Assembly (NCBI RefSeq): GCF_001468285.1
Contig: NZ_LNSB01000045.1
Coordinates: 1-44,860, forward strand
Source: Sphingopyxis sp. HIX
Lineage (GTDB): Bacteria; Pseudomonadota; Alphaproteobacteria; Sphingomonadales; Sphingomonadaceae
DNA: 44,860 nt
Direction: 5' to 3'
Shown here: piece by piece, positions 16,042 through 23,773 of the stretch
How the letters are laid out: each line of letters opens with the position of its first letter
How positions within the stretch are numbered: the stretch's first letter is position 1
The notes under the pieces: generated by a model
Database searches by the model: none
Told to the model about the DNA's origin: nothing
What the model saw: the letters and a program-made list of their open reading frames with translations, nothing else
Program-made: the position numbers and the translations under genes

Positions 16042-16671
16042 TCAACCCGGCGGCGGCGCGGCGGACGGTTCGTCGCCCAGCGTGCGTTTCAGCGTTGCCT
16101 TGATATTGCGCAGCAGGCGCCGCAGCGCGATGATCACGATCACCGCCGCGACCAGCATCAGGACCGCGATGACGATCGCGACCGGCGGATAGGCGATCGC
16201 GAGCGCGATCAGCCCGCCCGTCGCGACATCTTCGCCGGTCGATACCACGACGTTGCTGAAGGGCTCGGGGCTGGCATTGACCACCGCACGCGTCGTCGCC
16301 TTGGCGCCATGGCTGACCAGCGCGCCGCCGCCGCCGAGCAGGAAGGCGACCACCTGCCACGCCGGGTCCGAACTATCGACCAGCGCGAGCGCGAGCAGCG
16401 CGCCGCCCAGCGGGCGGATCACCGTATGGACGGCGTCCCACGCCGAATCGACCCACGCGATCTTGTCGGCCAGGAATTCGGCGAGCGTGCCGACCCCCGC
16501 GACTCCCAGCACCCAGGGGTTCGCCAATATCTGCAGCGCCTGCAGATGCTCGGGCAGCGGCAGCCAGCCGAAATGCATCGCGATCCCGGTGGCGAGGATG
16601 GTGAGGTAGAGCCGCCAGCCCGCGAGCAGGCTCAGGCTGCCCGCGACGCCCAATATCTCGACGATGCCCAT
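16042..16671 (-). CDS. DUF4126 family membrane protein
   Basis: A 209-residue inner-membrane protein with about five hydrophobic helices. It contains family-typical stretches 'FLADKIAWVDSAWD' (about 66-79) and 'SHGAKATTRAVVNASPEPFSN' (about 119-139), and a basic, proline-rich C-terminal tail. The function of DUF4126 is unknown. Its stop abuts the stop of the convergent oxidoreductase (16041), with no room for an intergenic terminator. On the other side it is divergent from the Nudix gene, with a 98-base shared upstream region. It has no visible link to the D-amino-acid cluster. Confidence 0.85.
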   Translation of the reverse strand: MGIVEILGVAGSLSLLAGWRLYLTILATGIAMHFGWLPLPEHLQALQILANPWVLGVAGVGTLAEFLADKIAWVDSAWDAVHTVIRPLGGALLALALVDSSDPAWQVVAFLLGGGGALVSHGAKATTRAVVNASPEPFSNVVVSTGEDVATGGLIALAIAYPPVAIVIAVLMLVAAVIVIIALRRLLRNIKATLKRTLGDEPSAAPPPG

Positions 16672-16769
16672 CGACCCGCTCCCACCGCCATCCTGCGATT
16701 GCCATCTTGCACCCGGCTCGCTGCGTCGGCAATGCCGGATGACAGACAGAGAAGAGAGGATGATCGCCG

Positions 16770-17552
16770 ATGGCCACGAGCGATACGGAAAAACTGCCCG
16801 ACGGCGCGATCCCCGCCGCCACCCTCGTCATCATGCGCCCGTCCGAGAGCGGCGGTCCCGACGAGATATTGATGGTCAAGCGCGCGGCGAACATGGCCTT
16901 CGCGGCGGGCGCGATGGTCTTTCCGGGCGGGCGGATCGATCCCGACGACTATCTGGTCGCGCACCGCCACGGCTATGCCGAGATGGACCCCGACGGCGCG
17001 GCGCGCGTCGCGGCGCTGCGCGAAACGCTCGAGGAAACCGGGCTCGCGGTCGGCTGGCCGACGCTGGGCGAGGCGGAGGTTCCGGCGGTGCGCCAGGCCT
17101 TGCTCTCCGAACGGCTGCTGTCCGAAATCCTGACCGAGCGCGGCGACCGGCTCGAGCTTAACGCGTTGATTCCTTTTGCGCGCTGGTGTCCCAATTTCAA
17201 GGAAGCGCGCACCTTCGACACGCGCTTCTTCGCGGTCGAGGCGCCCGAGCACGGACACGAACTGACCATCGAGGAGGCCGAGCACAGCCACATCTTCTGG
17301 GCCAGCGCCCGCGCCACGCTGGCGATGGCCGACCGCGGCGAGGTGTCGATCATCTTCCCGACGCGCCGCAATCTCGAAAAGCTGGCGCAGGCCGATGATT
17401 TCGCCGCATTTTCGGCACATGCCGACGCCCATCCGGTCGAACTGGTGACGCCGTGGATCGAAGAGCGCGGCGGGGAGTCACATCTCTGCATCCCCGGGCA
17501 CCTCGGCTATCCCGTGACGAGCGAGCCTTTCGAGCGCGTGCGCCGCGGCTGA
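16770..17552 (+). CDS. Nudix hydrolase (NUDT19/NUDT7-like, with an expanded Nudix box)
   Basis: A 260-residue Nudix-fold protein. The box is split: the glycines G53-G54 (VFPGGRIDP) and the catalytic 'RETLEETG' (R84-G91) are about 29 residues apart, roughly twice the usual spacing, as seen in NUDT19-type relatives. The metal-binding glutamates E88 and E89 are present. Nudix enzymes hydrolyse nucleoside diphosphates linked to another group; CoA derivatives are a reasonable guess for this subgroup. ATG 16770 has GAAGAGAGG upstream at a fitting distance. Transcribed away from the DUF4126 gene; a small-protein gene follows 178 bases later. Confidence 0.88.
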   Translation: MATSDTEKLPDGAIPAATLVIMRPSESGGPDEILMVKRAANMAFAAGAMVFPGGRIDPDDYLVAHRHGYAEMDPDGAARVAALRETLEETGLAVGWPTLGEAEVPAVRQALLSERLLSEILTERGDRLELNALIPFARWCPNFKEARTFDTRFFAVEAPEHGHELTIEEAEHSHIFWASARATLAMADRGEVSIIFPTRRNLEKLAQADDFAAFSAHADAHPVELVTPWIEERGGESHLCIPGHLGYPVTSEPFERVRRG

Positions 17553-17624
17553 ACGAGGGCTCGCGGAGGAACTTTCCCGAGATTTAGCAGAATCATAAGA
17601 AATGGTGCAGTACGGCAAAACGCC

Positions 17625-17653
17625 TTGCAATATCTGGCAGCGCTGCCTAGAAG
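17625..17653 (+). promoter_or_regulatory. Weak candidate promoter for the small-protein gene
   Basis: TTGCAA (17625-17630), a 17-base spacer and TAGAAG (17648-17653) each match the sigma70 consensus at four of six positions. The 77-base leader to ATG 17731 and the separate terminator after the gene suggest a stand-alone transcript. This is motif matching only. Confidence 0.3.
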
Positions 17654-17730
17654 GGCGAGGCAGAAGCGGTTTGGGGGTGATTCCCCGGAGCGATTCGAGA
17701 AGATCAAAATTCCAGTGGATGGAGAAAAAG

Positions 17731-17982
17731 ATGAACCTGCTCAAGAAAGCTGCGATCTCCCTCGCCGCGACTTCGATGCTTGCGGCTCCGGTTGCTGCTT
17801 CGGCTGCACCCGCCATGTCGGCGGTGTCGTTCGACGACGTGAACGCCGTTTCGGCCGTTGAAGGCCAGAGCGAGCTCGAAGGCAGCACCAGCTGGATCAT
17901 CGCGCTTCTGGCGCTGATCGCCATCATCGGTGGCATCGTGATCGCCGCGGGCAACAACAGCGACGATCCGACCAGCCCGTAA
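17731..17982 (+). CDS. Small hypothetical protein with signal peptide and one membrane helix
   Basis: An 83-residue protein of unknown function. The N-terminus is a clear Sec signal (MNLLKKAAISLAATSMLAAP, cleavage near AASAAP), followed by a short acidic stretch and a hydrophobic helix (about 53-74, 'SWIIALLALIAIIGGIVIAA'), ending in a polar tail NNSDDPTSP. It should sit in the inner membrane with its middle in the periplasm. ATG 17731 follows GGAGAAAAAG; an in-frame ATG at 17719 would start before the signal. A strong terminator lies 25 bases downstream, so it is a monocistronic gene. Its codon use is less GC-extreme than its neighbours', as in well-expressed genes. Confidence 0.75.
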   Translation: MNLLKKAAISLAATSMLAAPVAASAAPAMSAVSFDDVNAVSAVEGQSELEGSTSWIIALLALIAIIGGIVIAAGNNSDDPTSP

Positions 17983-18007
17983 GCTGGCGCGTCCACGCAC
18001 GAGTTTC

Positions 18008-18039
18008 AAAAGGCTCCGAGCTAAGGCTCGGGGCCTTTT
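18008..18039 (+). terminator. Rho-independent terminator after the small-protein gene
   Basis: AAAAGGCTCCGAGC pairs with GCTCGGGGCCTTTT around a TAAG loop, giving a 14-bp stem with one G-T pair and a T tract. The A-rich start also lets it work on the opposite strand. Confidence 0.85.
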
Positions 18040-18112
18040 GCACGTCTGGCTGGTGGGCGGCGCGTTGGGCGCTGGGTGGCCGGTATCGGGCGTCGGCTGC
18101 CGTTCTATCATC

Positions 18113-18245
18113 GTCACGCCGCGTTTGACCCGGGGTGACGGTCGTTCGAATAGATATAGCTTGTGATCCCCGGCGACAGCCGGGGCCCAGATGGGGCTAG
18201 CGCGGCCTTTTCCTCATAGGCCCCGGCTTTCGCCGGGAATCCCAT
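18113..18245. repeat. REP-like composite element in the 303-base gap 17983-18285
   Basis: Several stems occur: GTCAC...GTGAC flanking GTTTGACCCGG (about 18113-18141), CCCCGGC-GACA-GCCGGGG (18168-18185) and CCCGGC-TTTC-GCCGGG (18222-18237). The two latter hairpins are related and lie head to head, joined by GGGGCCCAG and ATAGGCCCC that can also pair. The element lies between convergent genes and carries no coding frame I can support. Confidence 0.65.
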
Positions 18246-18285
18246 AACAGCAGCCACACGGCCCCAAAGCGCCCTTCATCGCCGC

Positions 18286-21087
18286 TCAGGGCGTGATCCC
18301 GAAACCCGAATATTCGGCGTCGATGCGGCCCTGCTGCAGCCGCGCGAGCGCGAGGTCGGCCTGGCCGCCGGCGCGGTCGTCGCCGCGCAGCTTGACGATG
18401 CCGCGCATATAGAGCGAACCCGGCATGTTCGGGCTGATCTTGAGCGCGGCGTCGAGGTCGGCGCGCGCCTCCTCCATCCGGCCCAGGCGGAAGAAGACCA
18501 TCGCGCGGCTGTCGAGCACCGCCGCGGGATCGTCGGTGAGCTCGATCGCGCGGGTGCAGTCCTTGAGCGCCGATTCGAGCTCGAACGAGCGTGTGCCCTT
18601 GAGCCAGCAGAGACCATTGAGCAGACCGGGGTCGCCCGGCCGCTCGGCGAGCGCCTCGGCGAGCAGCGCGGCGCCCTCTTCGGCGCGTCCCGCCTTGCCG
18701 AGCGTCTCGGCCTTGAGCGCGACCCAGCCGCGCTTGTCCTTCGCCGCGGCGATCTGTTCGTCGTTGAGCGCGAGCGAATCGTCATACTGCTTGAGCTCGG
18801 CGAGCAGGCGGATCTTGTAGTCGAGCGCACTTTCCGAGCCCGGATCGAGCGCCAGCACCTCGTCGGTGTCGGCGAGGGCCGCCTTGAATTCGCCGGTGTC
18901 GAAATAGAGGTCGGCGCGGCGCAGATAGGTCGCGGCGTCGGCCTCGCGCTTCAGCGCTTCGCCGAGGTCGGCGATCGCGGCCTTGGGTTCGAAGATGCCG
19001 CTGTGGAAGGCGGCGCGGTTGAGATAGCCGTTCGCTGCCTCGGGGTCGTCGTCGATCGCCTTTTGATAGGCCGCGAGCAGCGGGCCGAGGCGCTTCGCCT
19101 TCTTGGCTTCGGCGATCTCCTCGGTGCGCGAAGGAAAGCCCGCGGGGGCGCGCAGGCGGAATTCGCGCTGCTTGGCGGCGGCGGTCGCCGCGCGCGCGGC
19201 GGGCAGCTGGTCGACCGCGACCTCGCGCCCGGTGGTCCAGATCGTCTCGCGCTGTTCGAGGCTGTTGCCGGCGAGCTTCGCCTCGCGCTGCATGCCGATG
19301 CCCGCGATCATCAGGTCGGCGGCGGTGTCGCCCTCCATCGCGAAACCCTCGGCGCGCGGCAGCTTGAGGCTGATTTCGCGCACGATCAGGCCGGGCTGGC
19401 CGCCCGCGACGGGGATGGTGCGCCAAGCGGCGCGGCTGCGGTCGGCGCTGACCTCGAAATCGCCGACCAGCCCGTCGAGTTTGACATAAGGACGCTGCTC
19501 GTCGCGGACCCACGGCAGATTGCCGACGCCCGCCGCACGGATCGTCGCGGTGCCCGCGGCCTCGTCGATCTCGATCGAGCGCGTGTGGATCTGGCCGTTG
19601 TTGACGAAGTCGCCGAGCGCGCCCTGCGCGAGGTTGCGCAATTGTTCGGGGGTCGCCTGCGCCGCCATGCCCGTCATGCGCGTCGCAAGCTCGCCGCGCA
19701 TCGTGAAGCGCATGTCGAAAAGCGGCGGGAAGGCGGTGCCCGCCGACTGGTCATAGGCGATGCTGACGGTCATGTCGGGCCGCGCCGGGCGCCGCACCGG
19801 CAATGCCGCGAGGTCATGGCCGGCCGTCGTCAGCGGCAGCGCATGGCGGAAGGGCGGGACGTCGGCGAGGTCCTCGACATGCGTGCCCGCGGTGGTGCCG
19901 TCGAGCCAATAGTCGGTGCCGTCGATCGCCGCCTGGACGATGACATGGTCGAAGGCGCCGAGCGTGGGTAGCCGGTCGGGCAGCGCATCGCCGAGCGTCG
20001 AATGGACGAGCGTCGGCTGTGCCGCGATGCCGAGCCGATCGAGGACCGCGAGCAGCAGCAGGGTCTTCGCCTTGCAGTCGCCATAGCGCAGCGTCCAGGT
20101 CTCCTCGGGCTGCTGCGGGACATAGTTGCCGTTGGCTAGGCCGTTGTAGAGATAGCGGATCTCGTTCTGGACAAAGGCCAGCGCGGCGGCGGCGCGCGCC
20201 TTGGGATCCTTGGCCGAGGCGGCGATCTTGTCGATCGCGGCGGCGAGCGTGCCGCCCTCCTTGACCGTGCCCGCCGTTGCATAGAGCGGCGCGACGGTGC
20301 GTGACAGGTCGGTCCAGCTGGCGAAGGTCGAAAATTCGAGCCCGGGCGGGCGGCGATAGCGCAGCGGCGCATCCTGCGGCATCTCGTCCTGCTTGATCAC
20401 CGGCTGGGCCTGGGTGAGGACGTGGTAGGCGCCCCCCTCGTTTACGACGTCGGCCTCGACCGGCGCGATGCCCTTGCCGAAGGCCTTCCACTTCACCGGC
20501 AGCGCCTTGGGCCAGAGCACGCGGAGCGAGCCCTGCGCCATCGCCGCGGGTTTCGCCTGGACGTCGGCAAAGGCCTCGCCATTGCCCGCGAGCACGTCGC
20601 TGCGTTCGACGACGGTCACCGAGAAGCGCACCGTGTCGCCGACGCGCAGGTCCTCGATCGCCGCGGTCGCGGTGAGCAGTCCGTCGATCATCTTCTGCTC
20701 GAACGCGGTTTCGCGGCGGAGCACGGTGAGCTTCAGCCCCTGCGCGAGCAGGTCGATGGTGGCGCCGCCGCGGACGATCTCCAGCTTGTGGACGATCAGG
20801 TCGTCGCGGTCGGGCTGCCACACGAATTGCAGGTCGTCCCAGTTGCGCAGCGCGTCGGCCGTGGCGATACGAAAGGCGTGGTCGGTGAAGGTCGAGCGTT
20901 TGTCGGCCTCGATCAATATCTGTTCGTCGCTGAGCAGCCAGGGTGTCGCGGCGTCGCCCGCGGGCAGCGGCCCGGCGTGCGGCACGACCCACGCCGCGGG
21001 CGCGCCATAGGCCGGCGTGTCGGCGGCAAAGGCGGGCGCGCTGAGCGCGAGGGCCGAGGCGGCCAGAAAAACGGCAAGCTGACGCAC
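18286..21087 (-). CDS. DUF3857 and transglutaminase-like protein with C-terminal TPR repeats
   Basis: A 933-residue exported protein. A signal peptide (about 1-22, ending AFAAD) precedes a DUF3857 beta domain (about 55-215) and a transglutaminase-like papain-fold domain (about 280-400) with the triad C338 (RYGDCKAKT), H381 (FDHVIV) and D396 (WLDGT). A beta-rich middle region follows, and then helical tetratricopeptide repeats (about 650-925). The complete triad suggests an active peptidase, amidase or crosslinking enzyme in the periplasm; TPRs usually bind partners. The substrate is unknown. It starts with GTG at 21087, preceded by AGGGGGAG. Not obviously part of the catabolic cluster. Confidence 0.88.
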   Translation of the reverse strand: MRQLAVFLAASALALSAPAFAADTPAYGAPAAWVVPHAGPLPAGDAATPWLLSDEQILIEADKRSTFTDHAFRIATADALRNWDDLQFVWQPDRDDLIVHKLEIVRGGATIDLLAQGLKLTVLRRETAFEQKMIDGLLTATAAIEDLRVGDTVRFSVTVVERSDVLAGNGEAFADVQAKPAAMAQGSLRVLWPKALPVKWKAFGKGIAPVEADVVNEGGAYHVLTQAQPVIKQDEMPQDAPLRYRRPPGLEFSTFASWTDLSRTVAPLYATAGTVKEGGTLAAAIDKIAASAKDPKARAAAALAFVQNEIRYLYNGLANGNYVPQQPEETWTLRYGDCKAKTLLLLAVLDRLGIAAQPTLVHSTLGDALPDRLPTLGAFDHVIVQAAIDGTDYWLDGTTAGTHVEDLADVPPFRHALPLTTAGHDLAALPVRRPARPDMTVSIAYDQSAGTAFPPLFDMRFTMRGELATRMTGMAAQATPEQLRNLAQGALGDFVNNGQIHTRSIEIDEAAGTATIRAAGVGNLPWVRDEQRPYVKLDGLVGDFEVSADRSRAAWRTIPVAGGQPGLIVREISLKLPRAEGFAMEGDTAADLMIAGIGMQREAKLAGNSLEQRETIWTTGREVAVDQLPAARAATAAAKQREFRLRAPAGFPSRTEEIAEAKKAKRLGPLLAAYQKAIDDDPEAANGYLNRAAFHSGIFEPKAAIADLGEALKREADAATYLRRADLYFDTGEFKAALADTDEVLALDPGSESALDYKIRLLAELKQYDDSLALNDEQIAAAKDKRGWVALKAETLGKAGRAEEGAALLAEALAERPGDPGLLNGLCWLKGTRSFELESALKDCTRAIELTDDPAAVLDSRAMVFFRLGRMEEARADLDAALKISPNMPGSLYMRGIVKLRGDDRAGGQADLALARLQQGRIDAEYSGFGITP

Positions 21088-21747
21088 GAAATGAAACTCC
21101 CCCTGATCGCCCTCATCTAGCTTGGATCATGTGCGTTACCAATGTCTTTGCAGCGCACTCATGGAAAAAGAATGGCAAGCGGCCGACTGTTCGGGGCGCC
21201 TCGAGGTCACGAACTTCCCCGGTGCTGCACGACTATTCCGTTACCTTTGTGCCCTTGGCGGGGACCTGCTGTTCGCGCATCGCGGCGCGGACGAGGCTCA
21301 TGGTCCGGGTGCAGCGGACGGCGACCGCGCCGCCGCGAGGCTACGGACGGTGGTGACGGGTGCCGGGCGGGAGGCGACGCCGGTGTAACCCACCTTCGTC
21401 ACCGCGGGCTTGACCCGGGGCCTGCCTTTTCTTTGATCCGACGTCGAAAGAAGGAAGGCGGGTCCCGGGTCAAGCCCGGGATGACGACTTAATAAGCGGC
21501 AGTTCCCCACCCCAAAGCCGACGTCGCCTTCAAATAAGGCTTTCCTACATTATCCGGCTGTGCCAGCCTTCATCCGTTGGGTGAGCGCGGCCGCTGCCGG
21601 CTGGCCGATGCGATCACGGCGCGAGGTCCAAATCGGCGCGTGCAGGGCTGAACTTTCCTGAACTTTGGAAGGTCACGCCGCCTTCGAACGCCAGCGCGGC
21701 TCGCCATCCCGAAGCCGGCGCAACGCTCGCCCGGTACCGCCGTACAG
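21088..21747. other. Gene-poor interval between the DUF3857 and nitrilase genes
   Basis: This 660-base stretch holds the upstream region of the DUF3857 gene and a REP-like element (21397-21486). The short open frames in it have arginine/proline-rich shadow-type translations, disagree between frames and run through the REP element, so I support no gene. Confidence 0.6.
21397..21486. repeat. REP-like long imperfect palindrome
   Basis: CGTCACCGCGGGCTTGACCC at one end pairs with GGGTCAAGCCCGGGATGACG at the other, and inner arms GCCTTTTCTTT and AAGAAGGAAGGC also pair. It is a two-ended REP element related to those at 3938-4014 and 18113-18245. Confidence 0.7.
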
Positions 21748-22449
21748 CTAGAGGTCGACCCCGCGATTCGCGCGCGACCGCGCCAGCGGGATCGCCTGTC
21801 GTGCCCGCTCCGTCGCGGCGGGGTCGACCGGCGCCACGACCAGCGCAAAATCCTCGCCCGGCACCCCTTGCGCCTCGCCCAGCACCTCGCCCCACGGCCC
21901 GACCGCCAGGCTATGCCCATAGGTCGACCGCCCGTCGGCATGCACCCCCGCCTGCGCCGCGGCGAGCACATGACAGCCGGTCTCGATCGCCCGCGCGCGC
22001 ATCAGGACGTGCCAATGCGCCTCGCCCGTCGAAACGGTGAAGGCCGCGGGGATCGCGAGCAGTTCCGCGCCGCGCTGGGTCAGCGCGCGATAGAGTTCGG
22101 GGAAGCGCAAATCGTAACAGATGCTGAGCCCCAGCCGTCCCACCGGCGTGTCGACCACGGCCGGCGCCTCGCCGCCCGCATAGCTCGACGATTCGCTCCA
22201 ATTCTCGCCCGACGGCAGCGACACGTCGAACATGTGGATCTTGTCGTAGCGCGCGACGACCGACCCGTCGGCGGCGACCACATGGCTGCGGTTGACCCGG
22301 CGGCTGCCGTCGTCGGACAGGAAGGGCGCCGATCCGGTGTGGATCCAGAGGCCATGGCGCCGCGCCATCGCGCCATAGGTCGCGATCCAGGCGCTATCCT
22401 CCTCGCGCGCGATGTGGACCGCCGACCGCGCGCGGTCGGCGGTCCACAT
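21748..22449 (-). CDS. Carbon-nitrogen hydrolase (nitrilase superfamily), 5' end lost at the palindrome axis
   Basis: The frame reads 233 residues, but only those from about residue 7 on come from this arm; the first six (MWTADR) are mirror sequence across the axis. What remains shows nitrilase Lys K70 (YDKIHMFDVSLP) and nucleophile C111 (SICYDLRFPELYR), and the C-terminal fold 'VAPVDPAATERARQAIP'. The N-terminal part that carries the catalytic Glu is missing, about 45-50 residues short of the usual 270-280. Intact relatives are omega-amidase/Nit-type enzymes that hydrolyse amides such as deaminated glutathione or 2-oxoglutaramate. As written it cannot be active; the native gene is probably complete in the organism. 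Confidence 0.85.
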   Translation of the reverse strand: MWTADRARSAVHIAREEDSAWIATYGAMARRHGLWIHTGSAPFLSDDGSRRVNRSHVVAADGSVVARYDKIHMFDVSLPSGENWSESSSYAGGEAPAVVDTPVGRLGLSICYDLRFPELYRALTQRGAELLAIPAAFTVSTGEAHWHVLMRARAIETGCHVLAAAQAGVHADGRSTYGHSLAVGPWGEVLGEAQGVPGEDFALVVAPVDPAATERARQAIPLARSRANRGVDL

Positions 22450-22450
22450 C
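22411..22450. other. Axis of the palindrome
   Basis: The 40 bases centred on 22430/22431 read the same on both strands, with GACCGCG|CGCGGTC at the centre. The sequence changes direction inside a coding region without any spacer, insertion sequence, recombination site or telomere-like motif. Confidence 0.95.
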
Positions 22451-23113
22451 GCGCGCGAGGAGGATAGCGCCTGGATCGCGACCTATGGCGCGATGGCGCG
22501 GCGCCATGGCCTCTGGATCCACACCGGATCGGCGCCCTTCCTGTCCGACGACGGCAGCCGCCGGGTCAACCGCAGCCATGTGGTCGCCGCCGACGGGTCG
22601 GTCGTCGCGCGCTACGACAAGATCCACATGTTCGACGTGTCGCTGCCGTCGGGCGAGAATTGGAGCGAATCGTCGAGCTATGCGGGCGGCGAGGCGCCGG
22701 CCGTGGTCGACACGCCGGTGGGACGGCTGGGGCTCAGCATCTGTTACGATTTGCGCTTCCCCGAACTCTATCGCGCGCTGACCCAGCGCGGCGCGGAACT
22801 GCTCGCGATCCCCGCGGCCTTCACCGTTTCGACGGGCGAGGCGCATTGGCACGTCCTGATGCGCGCGCGGGCGATCGAGACCGGCTGTCATGTGCTCGCC
22901 GCGGCGCAGGCGGGGGTGCATGCCGACGGGCGGTCGACCTATGGGCATAGCCTGGCGGTCGGGCCGTGGGGCGAGGTGCTGGGCGAGGCGCAAGGGGTGC
23001 CGGGCGAGGATTTTGCGCTGGTCGTGGCGCCGGTCGACCCCGCCGCGACGGAGCGGGCACGACAGGCGATCCCGCTGGCGCGGTCGCGCGCGAATCGCGG
23101 GGTCGACCTCTAG
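22412..23113 (+). CDS. Carbon-nitrogen hydrolase, mirror copy, 5' end lost at the axis
   Basis: Exact mirror of 21748-22449, and overlapping it by 38 bases through the axis. Nitrilase-superfamily Lys70 and Cys111 are present; the catalytic Glu region is missing, and the start codon is made from mirror sequence. Confidence 0.85.
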   Translation: MWTADRARSAVHIAREEDSAWIATYGAMARRHGLWIHTGSAPFLSDDGSRRVNRSHVVAADGSVVARYDKIHMFDVSLPSGENWSESSSYAGGEAPAVVDTPVGRLGLSICYDLRFPELYRALTQRGAELLAIPAAFTVSTGEAHWHVLMRARAIETGCHVLAAAQAGVHADGRSTYGHSLAVGPWGEVLGEAQGVPGEDFALVVAPVDPAATERARQAIPLARSRANRGVDL

Positions 23114-23773
23114 CTGTACGGCGGTACCGGGCGAGCGTTGCGCCGGCTTCGGGATGGCGAGCCGCGCTGGCGTTCGAAGGCGGCGTGACCTTCCAAAGTT
23201 CAGGAAAGTTCAGCCCTGCACGCGCCGATTTGGACCTCGCGCCGTGATCGCATCGGCCAGCCGGCAGCGGCCGCGCTCACCCAACGGATGAAGGCTGGCA
23301 CAGCCGGATAATGTAGGAAAGCCTTATTTGAAGGCGACGTCGGCTTTGGGGTGGGGAACTGCCGCTTATTAAGTCGTCATCCCGGGCTTGACCCGGGACC
23401 CGCCTTCCTTCTTTCGACGTCGGATCAAAGAAAAGGCAGGCCCCGGGTCAAGCCCGCGGTGACGAAGGTGGGTTACACCGGCGTCGCCTCCCGCCCGGCA
23501 CCCGTCACCACCGTCCGTAGCCTCGCGGCGGCGCGGTCGCCGTCCGCTGCACCCGGACCATGAGCCTCGTCCGCGCCGCGATGCGCGAACAGCAGGTCCC
23601 CGCCAAGGGCACAAAGGTAACGGAATAGTCGTGCAGCACCGGGGAAGTTCGTGACCTCGAGGCGCCCCGAACAGTCGGCCGCTTGCCATTCTTTTTCCAT
23701 GAGTGCGCTGCAAAGACATTGGTAACGCACATGATCCAAGCTAGATGAGGGCGATCAGGGGGAGTTTCATTTC
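23114..23773. other. Gene-poor interval, mirror of 21088-21747
   Basis: No supported gene. It contains the mirrored REP-like element and the GGGGGAG ribosome-binding site ahead of the DUF3857 gene at 23774. Confidence 0.6.
23375..23464. repeat. REP-like palindrome, mirror copy
   Basis: Reverse complement of 21397-21486, with the same paired outer arms (CGTCATCCCGGGCTTGACCC and GGGTCAAGCCCGCGGTGACG). Confidence 0.7.

Noticed and set aside
21122..21510. Short frames in the interval after the DUF3857 gene
   Set aside because: They overlap in several frames, run through a REP palindrome and have low-complexity basic translations.
1..22430. CRISPR array, tRNA or rRNA genes, prophage or insertion sequences
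   Set aside because: No regularly spaced repeats, no cloverleaf or rRNA sequence I recognise, and no transposase, integrase or phage structural protein among the frames.
22380..22480. Hairpin telomere of a linear replicon at the axis
   Set aside because: No protelomerase gene or telomere-like AT-rich inverted repeat is present, and the axis lies inside a conserved coding region.
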